Source: Methanobacteriota archaeon (GTDB taxonomy: Archaea; Thermoplasmatota; Thermoplasmata; UBA10834). From it: a stretch of DNA of 64,000 bases. The stretch is from NCBI GenBank assembly GCA_020348345.1, contig CP070748.1, forward strand, positions 1,086,051 to 1,150,050, read 5' to 3'. Under the pieces are notes generated by a model. That model was not told the origin of the DNA. It ran no database searches and saw nothing but the letters and a program-made list of their open reading frames with translations. Positions 43,996 to 51,513 of the stretch are shown here, one piece after another; the first letter of the stretch is position 1, and each line of letters starts with the position of its first letter. Position numbers and translations under genes: made by a program.

Positions 43996-44020
43996 GGAGG
44001 CTCGAGCCCGACAAGCCTCC
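43996..44020 (-). repeat. Inverted repeat in leader of the second MttB-family gene
   Basis: GGAGGCT and AGCCTCC separated by 11 bases, about 25 bases before the start codon. It may form an mRNA hairpin or a protein site. Confidence 0.4.
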
Positions 44021-44129
44021 ATTGATAGAAAAGGCTTTGCAGCAACTTTCATGGAGTCAATCAATGAGCTGATGGAGGATCCGAGAGGCATCTCGAGGGC
44101 AGCTGTGCAAAGCCCGATGCTTATGGACT

Positions 44130-45563
44130 TCAGGCTTCGACACGCCTTTCGTATTCAGCTATTACCTCGTCGCCGGAGCGAATAATCGAGTCGTCCAGCC
44201 TGGGCACAGTATGCTCCTTCAGTATCCTCTCGGCAACGGCCTTTGCCTCCGACACCATGTTGTCGGAGAGAGTCGCCTCCCATGCTAGTGTCTTCTCGTC
44301 GAAGAAGTGAAGCTCCTTCTTGAAATTACGCGCCGTATGAGGATGCGTAAGGAACGTGTTACCATGCCCCACTTCCTTCACGACATCGAGGGCTATCGTT
44401 TCCTCCGATATCGCCACGCTCCGCATGTAGGCGCGCACATTCTTCCATATGTTAGCCTCTATGACCGCCTGGTCGAAAGCCACGCCTTTCACCGCATCGA
44501 TCCCGCCGATCCCGGATACGAGATCGGTGTTCGTCATCGTGCTTAGGGTGATGCCGAGTATCGTCGTGAAAGGATGAGGTATTCCGGGAGTGTCCATGTC
44601 ATTTATCCCCCAATCGCCCACCATGGACGGCAGGCCATATCTGCGGGCCATCTGTCCAAGGCCTGCGGCGATCAGAGGCTGCTCGCTGGTCATGTAGTTG
44701 ATCATGCCAGTCTTCATGCTGATCGGAGCCGATGAGGAGCAGTAGATGTGTGGCGAGCCCGGAGCTGCGAATTGCGTGATTACAAGGCTCGCGAGATTCT
44801 CTGAGTTGGCGTTTGTGATCGTCCCTGCGAGCGTTACAGGGCTCGAGCCGCCAGAGAGCGACATAGACATTGACATGATGGGTATTCCGCCCTTCACGAG
44901 CTCGATCATCCCCTCGACAGCCCCGCCTTCGAATGACAACGGCGCTATCGAACAGCATATCACCGAAAAGAGTGGCCTCTTGCGAAGCTCCTCTTCACCT
45001 CCTGCAATCAACGCGGCGAGCTCGATCTGCTTCCGGGAATCGTCAGCGCTCATCACCGACACGCCGTTCACGTGCTTCGTCGTGTTCTGCATGGCGGTCC
45101 ATAATTCGTGGAGGCCGTGCGTGACCTGCGGGACCTCATTCGCTGTGATTGAAGTCCAGAGGAAATCGACGCCGTCCAGGCCGTCTCCAAGTCTGATGAA
45201 GTCGGCGATGTCCTTGCGAGTGGAAGGCCTCTTCTCGCCCGTGTTCATGTCCCGGACGTAGACGCCCAAGCCTGTAGTTGCCGCATAGGGCGGGCCAGCC
45301 GTTGGCACGATCATATCGTTCTTGCTGTCTCTCGCGCATAGCCGGATGCTCCTCGGCGCCTTCTTCAACGCCTCGGCGACCATCTCCTCAGGTATGCGGG
45401 CGATCTTCTTCTGGAAGTCCACATCGGCACCAGATTCGCTAAGCATCTTCAGCGTGGAATCGCTCCGAATCATCATGCCTATGTCGTTCAAGCTCTTCAG
45501 GCTTGATTCATGTATCAGATCCTGCTCATCCTTCGAGAGGAAGACGAGTTTAGCGTTTGCCAT
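44130..45563 (-). CDS. MttB-family (trimethylamine methyltransferase-like) protein, non-pyrrolysine
   Basis: A 477-residue paralogue of the next gene in the cluster. It shares GLGVYVRDMNTGEKRPS, QNTTKHVNGVSVMS, GGSSPVTLAGTITNANSEN and IYCSSSAPISMKTGMINY. The region matching the pyrrolysine loop of MttB reads GLPSMVGDWGINDMD, with no amber codon. The two paralogues differ in this pocket (SAGGIG versus MVGDWG), so they probably act on different methylated compounds. I chose ATG at 45563 with GGAGAG upstream; ATG at 45620 would add 19 residues. It is first in the cluster, with a TATA box and an operator-like repeat upstream. Confidence 0.85.
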   Translation of the reverse strand: MANAKLVFLSKDEQDLIHESSLKSLNDIGMMIRSDSTLKMLSESGADVDFQKKIARIPEEMVAEALKKAPRSIRLCARDSKNDMIVPTAGPPYAATTGLGVYVRDMNTGEKRPSTRKDIADFIRLGDGLDGVDFLWTSITANEVPQVTHGLHELWTAMQNTTKHVNGVSVMSADDSRKQIELAALIAGGEEELRKRPLFSVICCSIAPLSFEGGAVEGMIELVKGGIPIMSMSMSLSGGSSPVTLAGTITNANSENLASLVITQFAAPGSPHIYCSSSAPISMKTGMINYMTSEQPLIAAGLGQMARRYGLPSMVGDWGINDMDTPGIPHPFTTILGITLSTMTNTDLVSGIGGIDAVKGVAFDQAVIEANIWKNVRAYMRSVAISEETIALDVVKEVGHGNTFLTHPHTARNFKKELHFFDEKTLAWEATLSDNMVSEAKAVAERILKEHTVPRLDDSIIRSGDEVIAEYERRVEA

Positions 45564-45626
45564 GACAGTTCTCTCCGTTGCATGTTCCATTTGTAGAACG
45601 CCCGGGCATCCTCGCTCCATCTAATA

Positions 45627-45650
45627 GTCGTTTCTACCTGCACAAACGAC
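45627..45650 (-). promoter_or_regulatory. Inverted repeat GTCGTTT-N10-AAACGAC at the methyltransferase cluster promoter
   Basis: A perfect 7-bp inverted repeat. It lies directly downstream of the likely TATA element (ttaagatttttctc complement, 45653-45665), around the expected transcription start of the first MttB-family gene. It is a candidate repressor site controlling the cluster. Confidence 0.5.
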
Positions 45651-45733
45651 GTCCTTAAGATTTTTCTCATTGCAGGCGTTAAGCGTCTCTTGATAGGCAA
45701 TGGGAAGTGGGTTACGAACGCGCCAGTTTACGC

Positions 45734-46633
45734 CTAGCGTCGTTGCTGCACCTCGCCCCGCCCGGTTTTCAGCACCACGTAGAGCCCGCCAATCACAAGA
45801 GCGCCGCCCAGGATGATCCACGGGCCAGGAGTCTCGCCCGGCAGGAGCAGAAACGCAAGCACAGAGGCTCCGACGGGCTCGCCGAGCACGCTCGTAGCAA
45901 CGATGTGGGCCGGCACCTTCTTCAGAGCGTAGTTGAACATCGTATGGCCCAGTATCGTAGGCACTATCGCCAAAAGCAGGAACAACGACAGCTCTCGACC
46001 GTCAAGCACGAGAAGCGTGTCTCCGACGACTGCGGCTGCAACGAGCAGCACGATAGCTGAGAGCAGGTACACGGAGAACACGTACGGGCCTAGAGATATT
46101 CTCTGGCGTGCGCGTCGTCCGGACAGGAAGTAGATGCCGGCGCAGAGGCCACCGAGAAATGCGAGCAGGTCACCGAACAGCGTCTCCGTCCCTTCGCCAT
46201 AGTCAGCAATCGATATAACGCAGACTCCGGAGAATGCTATCACGACGCCCACTGCGGCTATGCGCTTCACTCTCTCGCCAAGGAGGAAATGTGAGACGCC
46301 GGCGACGAACATCGGATGAGACGTGACAAGTATCACGGAGGTCGAGACCAAGGTCAGGCTGAGAGACACAATCCACAGTCCGAAGTGAAACGCCAACGCC
46401 ATCGCGCTCAGGATGATTAGCGCCCACTCGGGTGCGCGAAGTCGCCTGAGCTCGGAGAACCCTTTCGACCAAAGCACAAAGGGGGCGAGCAGAGCACAGG
46501 TGAACGCCAGTCTATAGAACGCTATGACGAAAGGGCTTGAATCGCTCCATTTTATGAAGATCGAGGCGAATGAAATCGACACCATAGCGACAAGGACTGC
46601 GGAGTATGCCTTTGACGACTCGTCGTCCGTCAT
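45734..46633 (-). CDS. EamA/DMT-family membrane transporter
   Basis: A 299-residue protein with about ten transmembrane helices in two EamA repeats (about 12-140 and 155-290), the pattern of drug/metabolite transporters. Marks include AFYRLAFTCALLAP in helix 2 and LGEPVGASVLAFLLLPGE in the second repeat. It lies upstream of the methyltransferase cluster on the same strand, about 170 bases away, so it could import or export a related methylated metabolite; the cluster has its own promoter, so that link is only suggestive. Confidence 0.85.
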   Translation of the reverse strand: MTDDESSKAYSAVLVAMVSISFASIFIKWSDSSPFVIAFYRLAFTCALLAPFVLWSKGFSELRRLRAPEWALIILSAMALAFHFGLWIVSLSLTLVSTSVILVTSHPMFVAGVSHFLLGERVKRIAAVGVVIAFSGVCVISIADYGEGTETLFGDLLAFLGGLCAGIYFLSGRRARQRISLGPYVFSVYLLSAIVLLVAAAVVGDTLLVLDGRELSLFLLLAIVPTILGHTMFNYALKKVPAHIVATSVLGEPVGASVLAFLLLPGETPGPWIILGGALVIGGLYVVLKTGRGEVQQRR

Positions 46634-46682
46634 AAGAAACGCAACCTCATTGCCAGCGGTGCAGCAAGACGGCCTCGAAGGG

Positions 46683-47183
46683 CTAGTATATCGTCACTCC
46701 TTTGACACCCTTTGCCTGGCGTATCATGGGAATTATCTCGGAGGGGGCGGTGCTCTCAGTTACTATGAACAGCCTCGGCTCCTCAGATGTCATCGGGTCA
46801 TCGACTATAGCCTGCCGGATGCTTATGTTCGACCGTGCGAGGATCTCCGCGACGGCGGCCAGGATTCCTGGCTCGTGAGCACTGTCCGGCACAATCTCGA
46901 TGGCGCTCCATCCCATAGCTGATGCCGCGTTCTTCAGGTGGTTCGTCGGCAGCAATTGAGAGAAGAACTTGTGCAGCGTCGGGTCTGCCTTGATCGTATC
47001 GATCGTCGACTTGACAACCCTCCTGTCAACGCCGGCCGCCCTTGCGAGTGCGGAGTCCGCGATCTGCACATCACCGCAGAACACGTGATCTCTCTCGATG
47101 CGCATTCCGTATCTCAGAAGATACCTTGCTACTTTGGCCTGGGACGGGAATTTCTCGAAGTAGTTGGCGATCTTGTCCCACAT
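46683..47183 (-). CDS. ACT-domain regulator of amino-acid metabolism
   Basis: A 166-residue protein with an N-terminal HTH-like segment (SQAKVARYLLRYG, and AAGVDRRVVKSTIDTI) and a C-terminal ACT domain (about 92-166, AIEIVPDSAHEPGILAAVAEI). This is the plan of the archaeal COG2150 family. It is divergent from the aromatic/homocysteine operon across 143 bases, so control of that operon by an amino acid bound to the ACT domain is likely but unproven. Confidence 0.8.
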   Translation of the reverse strand: MWDKIANYFEKFPSQAKVARYLLRYGMRIERDHVFCGDVQIADSALARAAGVDRRVVKSTIDTIKADPTLHKFFSQLLPTNHLKNAASAMGWSAIEIVPDSAHEPGILAAVAEILARSNISIRQAIVDDPMTSEEPRLFIVTESTAPSEIIPMIRQAKGVKGVTIY

Positions 47184-47205
47184 GCAAATCGATGACGATA
47201 TATGT

Positions 47206-47240
47206 ACAGTAATAGATTAATATTGTCACATATTGTACGC
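47206..47240. promoter_or_regulatory. Divergent control region with direct repeats ATATTGT
   Basis: Two copies of ATATTGT begin at 47220 and 47230, one helical turn apart, and a related inverted copy (TATTACTGT on the minus strand) lies at 47206-47214. attaatctatt (minus strand, 47211-47221) may be the TATA box of the ACT regulator; ccatatagg near 47268-47276 may serve the aro operon. Confidence 0.35.
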
Positions 47241-47326
47241 CTTCGCACTGCCATACCGTAGCAAGGGCCATATAGGTCCTGTGCAATGGACCCGACATTG
47301 ACACTAAGTAGCACGGCAGGAGTAGG

Positions 47327-48118
47327 ATGAGAATGCTGGGCAAAACAATCAGACTGAGGCGCATCTTCGAGAAGAAGAGCGGGAACACGGTGATCGTACC
47401 GATGGATCACGGTATTTCCCTCGGCCCGGTCAAGGGGATTGCGGACATCAGAGGCACAGTCGACAAGCTCTCCAAGGCGGGGGCGTCTGCGATTGTCGTG
47501 CACAAGGGGCTGGTGCCTCACGTCGGTCCCGAAGTGGGATCCACGCTTGCCCTCATCGTACACATCTCCGCAAGCACTTCGATGTCTCCAGACCCCAACG
47601 CGAAGGTGCTGGTGGCGGGCGTCGACGCTGCGGCCGCCCTCGGTGCAGATGCCGTTTCGATTCACTGCAATATCGGAAGCGACACTGAGGCAGAGATGGT
47701 GTCGGACTTCGGACTCGTCTCGGACAGATGCAGCGAGCTGGGTATGCCTCTGCTCGCCATGTGCTACCCGAGAGGCAAGAACATCGCGAACCAGTTTGAC
47801 GCCGAGGCCGTCAAGCATTGCGCGAGGCTATCGGCAGAGCTCGGAGCGGATGTTGTGAAGACCAACTACACAGGCTCCGTTGACACCTTCAAGGAGGTCG
47901 TCGAGGGCACGCCCGTCCCGGTTGTGATTGCGGGCGGCCCGAAGATGGACTCCGACATCAACCTTCTCAATATGGTGGCCGACGCCATGACTGCGGGCGC
48001 GAAGGGCGTCTCGATCGGCAGGAACGTATTCCAGCACGACGACGTCGAGGCGATCACTCGTGCCATAGGCAGGGTAGTCTTCGAGGGTATGGCGCCAGAG
48101 GACGCATATAGGCGGTGA
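47327..48118 (+). CDS. aroA': 2-amino-3,7-dideoxy-D-threo-hept-6-ulosonate synthase (AroA')
   Basis: First committed enzyme of the archaeal aromatic pathway; it joins L-aspartate semialdehyde with a deoxy-ketohexose phosphate. The 263-residue protein is a DhnA-type aldolase with the opening PMDHGISLGPVKGI, the AMCYPRGKN strand, the Schiff-base lysine in DVVKTNYTG, and the phosphate-binding IAGGPK and GVSIGRN loops. This places it with the MJ0400 family rather than with fructose-bisphosphate aldolase, as does its position ahead of aroB'. AGGAG lies five bases before ATG 47327. Confidence 0.93.
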   Translation: MRMLGKTIRLRRIFEKKSGNTVIVPMDHGISLGPVKGIADIRGTVDKLSKAGASAIVVHKGLVPHVGPEVGSTLALIVHISASTSMSPDPNAKVLVAGVDAAAALGADAVSIHCNIGSDTEAEMVSDFGLVSDRCSELGMPLLAMCYPRGKNIANQFDAEAVKHCARLSAELGADVVKTNYTGSVDTFKEVVEGTPVPVVIAGGPKMDSDINLLNMVADAMTAGAKGVSIGRNVFQHDDVEAITRAIGRVVFEGMAPEDAYRR

Positions 48119-48122
48119 TACC

Positions 48123-49154
48123 CTGACCGACCGCCAGGTTTGGATCGGGGCGATCTTCCAGCCCGACAGAGAAAGCAGGAGAAAGGTCGTCCTGAGCGCA
48201 TTGGAGAACGGCTTTGACACGATAGTCCTGGACAGAAAGGACTCGGCATTCACAAAGCTCGGGAGGTTCAGGGCGTTGACCCTCTCCGGAAAGGAGATCT
48301 CCGAAGACGGCGAGCCCGTCGGAAGAATCGTCGAGATTACCAAGAAGGAGGACGAGCTGAAGGCCAAGCGATTGGCGGAGAAGGGCGAGAGCGTCATCAT
48401 CTCCGCCAAGGACTGGAAGGTCATTCCCCTCGAGAATCTCATCGTTCACTTCCGAGGCACTGAGGCGAAGCTGTTCATGATGGCTCGGACAGCTGAGGAG
48501 GTCAAGCTCTTCTTCGAGACCATGGAACACGGCGCCGACGGCGTGATCCTGATCCCCTCCCAATCGGACGAGCTGACTAAACTGCGGAAGATGATAGAAG
48601 CCAAGGCTCCGAAGCTCGAGCTTCGAGAGGGCAAGATAGTCGTGTTGAGGCAGCTTGGGCTCGGAGACAGGGTCTGCATCGACACGTGCTCGGTCCTCCG
48701 CATAGGCGAGGGGATGCTCATAGGCAACCAATCATCGTGCATGTTTCTGATCCACTCCGAAACGCTCGAATCGGAATACGCCGCGTCTCGGCCGTTCAGG
48801 GTCAACGCGGGTCCTGTTCACGCTTATATTCTGATGCCGGACGGCACCACCAGATATCTGTCCGAGCTCAGTGGCGGCGAGGAAGTCCTCGTCGTGGACT
48901 CAGAAGGTCATACGAGGAAGGCGATTGTGGGGAGAACGAAGGTCGAACGAAGACCCCTGCTCCTGATAGAAGCCGAGGTGGACGGCAGGAGATACTCCAC
49001 GATCGTCCAGAACGCAGAGACGATAAGAGTATACTCTAAAGGGAAGGTTGTGTCCGTGTCGAAGCTGAAGACTGGAGATTCCATCCTTATGAGGCTGGAG
49101 AAGGGCGGACGCCATTTTGGCATGTACGTCGAGGAGTCGATACAGGAGAGGTGA
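48123..49154 (+). CDS. aroB': 3-dehydroquinate synthase II (AroB'), probable CTG start
   Basis: NAD-dependent enzyme that converts the AroA' product to 3-dehydroquinate with loss of ammonia. The 343-residue frame has the conserved N-terminal QVWIGAIFQPD, VVLSALENGFD, NLIVHF, GADGVILIPSQ and NAGPVHAYILMPDG segments. Family members begin just before VW, but the first ATG/GTG/TTG in frame is TTG 48201, which would delete 26 conserved residues. CTG at 48123 lies right behind GGTGAT (48114-48119), which overlaps the aroA' stop. I therefore infer a CTG start. Confidence 0.88.
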   Translation: MTDRQVWIGAIFQPDRESRRKVVLSALENGFDTIVLDRKDSAFTKLGRFRALTLSGKEISEDGEPVGRIVEITKKEDELKAKRLAEKGESVIISAKDWKVIPLENLIVHFRGTEAKLFMMARTAEEVKLFFETMEHGADGVILIPSQSDELTKLRKMIEAKAPKLELREGKIVVLRQLGLGDRVCIDTCSVLRIGEGMLIGNQSSCMFLIHSETLESEYAASRPFRVNAGPVHAYILMPDGTTRYLSELSGGEEVLVVDSEGHTRKAIVGRTKVERRPLLLIEAEVDGRRYSTIVQNAETIRVYSKGKVVSVSKLKTGDSILMRLEKGGRHFGMYVEESIQER

Positions 49155-49156
49155 TG

Positions 49157-50650
49157 ATGACGCTCGTTGTCGCCTCTCTTGTTGAGAGAGGCATTGCTGG
49201 AGTATCCCGCTCTTCAAAGAAGGCTTTCGACGCTGGGGCGGATCTGGTCGAAGTCAGGCTGGATCATCTGCGGCGTATCGATGACGACGACCGCCTCGTA
49301 CATGATGCCAGGGCCGTGATCGACGGCCCTGCCATTGCCACGCTCAGGTCCGAGAGAGAAGGAGGCAAATCCCGCTCCTCGGGCGGAGCGAGGCGGGCAA
49401 CGCTCAGGGAGGTGGTGGATGCCGGTTACGAGTATATCGATCTCGAATCGGCAAGAGATGGAGCGTTGCTGGAAGAGCTGCAATCGCGCAGCGGCCTTCC
49501 GAAGACGATATCGTCGTTCCATTACACGAGGCCGGCCGCCAAGCACCACGTGAAAGCGCGCATTCAGCGCGCATGCTCCGCCGCAGACATCGCGAAGGTG
49601 GCGGTACCATGCGCCGACGCTGCTCAGGCTGTCGTCCTCGCGGAGCTGGCGCTTGAGCTCAGGAAGGAGCGGCGAGCATTTGCGATCATAGGCATAGGCG
49701 TTCAGGGACAGCTCACGAGAGCGTGTTCATCAGGGATGGGCTCGATGCTGGTGTACGCTTGCGTCGACGGCAAAGAGGCCGCGCCAGGACAACTGGATGT
49801 GCGAACGCAATCACGCCTGCTTGAGAAGGACAGCGTAATCCTTGGCCTGATAGGGCACCCAGTCGCACATTCCGTGTCCAGGCCGATGCAGGAGGCAGCG
49901 CTCAAGAGCGTAGGCCTGAATGGCATCTATCTTCCGCTGGACATTCCACCCAAGCGAATGACCAGAACGACGGTGAACACGCTCTTCGACATCGGCTTCG
50001 ATGGGCTCAATGTCACCGTTCCAAACAAGCGCTTAGCGAGCCGCATGTGCGATCTCAGGAGGCCACACGCCGTATCGACCGACTCGGTGAACACCCTCCT
50101 CAGGCGGAAGGGGAAACTTGTAGGAGAAAACAGCGACACAGTGGGCTTCGAAAAGTTGCTTTCATCAGAAAAGGTCGCAGTCGATAATGCCAGCGCTCTC
50201 GTCATCGGAGCGGGCGGGGCAGCGCGAGCCGCGTGTTGGATGCTCAGGGACGGAGGAGCGGACGTGACTGTGTCCGCTCGTCGCATCAAACCGGCTTCTG
50301 AGGTCGCCGGCATGTGCGGAGGCAAGGCCGTGCCGTATTCGACTCTGGAGACCATGGCTGAGGAATACGACATCGTCGTGAACGCCACGCCAATCGGCAC
50401 CAAGGGCACTGACCAGGGGAGGAAGAGCCTGCCCAAGGGAGTCCTCGCAAACGCTCGTGTCCTTGTGGACCTCGTATACAACCCGCCTGAGACGCCCAGC
50501 ATGAGAGCAGTCAGGAAACGTGGCCGTCCCGCCCACGGCGGATTGGAGATGCTGGTACGTCAGGGAGAGGAGGCCTTCATAATATGGACTGGCCTTAAGC
50601 CAGATGTTGGGAGCATGAGACGGGCAGCTCGCAGGGCGGTGGGCGCATGA
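49157..50650 (+). CDS. aroDE: Fused 3-dehydroquinate dehydratase (type I) / shikimate dehydrogenase
   Basis: A 497-residue two-step enzyme. The N-terminal part (about 1-220) is a type I dehydroquinase with the EVRLDHL barrel strand, the catalytic histidine in SSFHYTR and the Schiff-base lysine in IAKVAVPC. The C-terminal part (about 228-497) is shikimate dehydrogenase with LIGHPVAHSVSRPM, the catalytic lysine in NVTVPNKR, the aspartate in GENSDTVGF, and the NADP loop VIGAGGAARA. The fusion converts dehydroquinate to shikimate. Such fusions are typical of plants and some bacteria; most archaea keep them separate. ATG 49157 is the best-spaced of three tandem starts. Confidence 0.95.
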   Translation: MTLVVASLVERGIAGVSRSSKKAFDAGADLVEVRLDHLRRIDDDDRLVHDARAVIDGPAIATLRSEREGGKSRSSGGARRATLREVVDAGYEYIDLESARDGALLEELQSRSGLPKTISSFHYTRPAAKHHVKARIQRACSAADIAKVAVPCADAAQAVVLAELALELRKERRAFAIIGIGVQGQLTRACSSGMGSMLVYACVDGKEAAPGQLDVRTQSRLLEKDSVILGLIGHPVAHSVSRPMQEAALKSVGLNGIYLPLDIPPKRMTRTTVNTLFDIGFDGLNVTVPNKRLASRMCDLRRPHAVSTDSVNTLLRRKGKLVGENSDTVGFEKLLSSEKVAVDNASALVIGAGGAARAACWMLRDGGADVTVSARRIKPASEVAGMCGGKAVPYSTLETMAEEYDIVVNATPIGTKGTDQGRKSLPKGVLANARVLVDLVYNPPETPSMRAVRKRGRPAHGGLEMLVRQGEEAFIIWTGLKPDVGSMRRAARRAVGA

Positions 50651-51513
50651 TAGGGGAGGCTGCATGCCGCGGCGCTGCGACCATCGTGAACGCGATCGCC
50701 TGCGGGAAGGGAGCGGCTCTCGGAATCACCCTGGAGGCAGACGTGCGCCTGGACCTCAACAAGGGGGATGGAGAGCTATCGATCGAAGGAACCTCTGAAG
50801 GACAGGGCCTTGTATCAGAGTGCGTCCAAGAGGTCGCACGACGGGCCGCCGTCGGCCCTGTATACGGAAGAGTAGCCGTCAGATCGGACATACCCATCTC
50901 GCGCGGACTGAAGAGCAGCAGTGCAGTAACGAATGCTGCTACCCTGGGTGCGTCCCTGGCGCTCAACGCGAATCTATCGGATGACGCGCTCCTCGGTATC
51001 GCCATTGACGAATCCATCAAGGCCGGAGTGACGGTCACAGGGGCATTCGATGACGCGGCTGCATGCTTCCACGGAGGTGTTGCTGTCACGGACAACACCG
51101 AGCGCAGGATACTGATGACCGACAGAGTGGACGACCAGCTTGAGGTCGTAATTCATGTGCCCGAGCGAAGGATCTCTAAAGCCGATGTGACGAGGGAAAT
51201 GTTCGCAGATCACCGCCCGCAATTCGAGGAGGCGCTCCGTATGGCTATGAGGAGGGAGTACGCCGCAGCCATGTCCCTCAACTCGAAGCTGTGCTCAGCC
51301 ATCTTAGACATACCCAATGACGTCGCAGAACTGGCGATGAAGAACGGCGCCTATGCGGCTGGAATAACTGGAACCGGCCCGGCCACCGTCATACTCTGCT
51401 CTGGGAATCGTGCGGAGGCCCTCGCTGAGTTGATCGAGGACGGAGAAGCCGAAATCCTCAGGGCCAGGGTCAACCATACCTGTTCGAGGGAGGTGACCCC
51501 ACGGCTCTTGTAG
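50647..51513 (+). CDS. aroK: Shikimate kinase, archaeal GHMP type
   Basis: Phosphorylates shikimate with ATP. The 288-residue protein belongs to the GHMP superfamily, not the bacterial P-loop AroK. The ATP loop is RGLKSSSAVTNAA (about residues 89-101), and the C-terminal GITGTGPATVI motif closes the active site. It overlaps aroDE by four bases (ATGA). A strong GGAGGTGA near its 3' end serves the next gene. Confidence 0.93.
   Translation: MIGEAACRGAATIVNAIACGKGAALGITLEADVRLDLNKGDGELSIEGTSEGQGLVSECVQEVARRAAVGPVYGRVAVRSDIPISRGLKSSSAVTNAATLGASLALNANLSDDALLGIAIDESIKAGVTVTGAFDDAAACFHGGVAVTDNTERRILMTDRVDDQLEVVIHVPERRISKADVTREMFADHRPQFEEALRMAMRREYAAAMSLNSKLCSAILDIPNDVAELAMKNGAYAAGITGTGPATVILCSGNRAEALAELIEDGEAEILRARVNHTCSREVTPRLL

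Noticed and set aside
40336..45563. Possible in-frame amber (pyrrolysine) codons in the methyltransferases
   Set aside because: All three frames are open over full family length with no TAG, and the pyrrolysine-equivalent loops encode ordinary residues.
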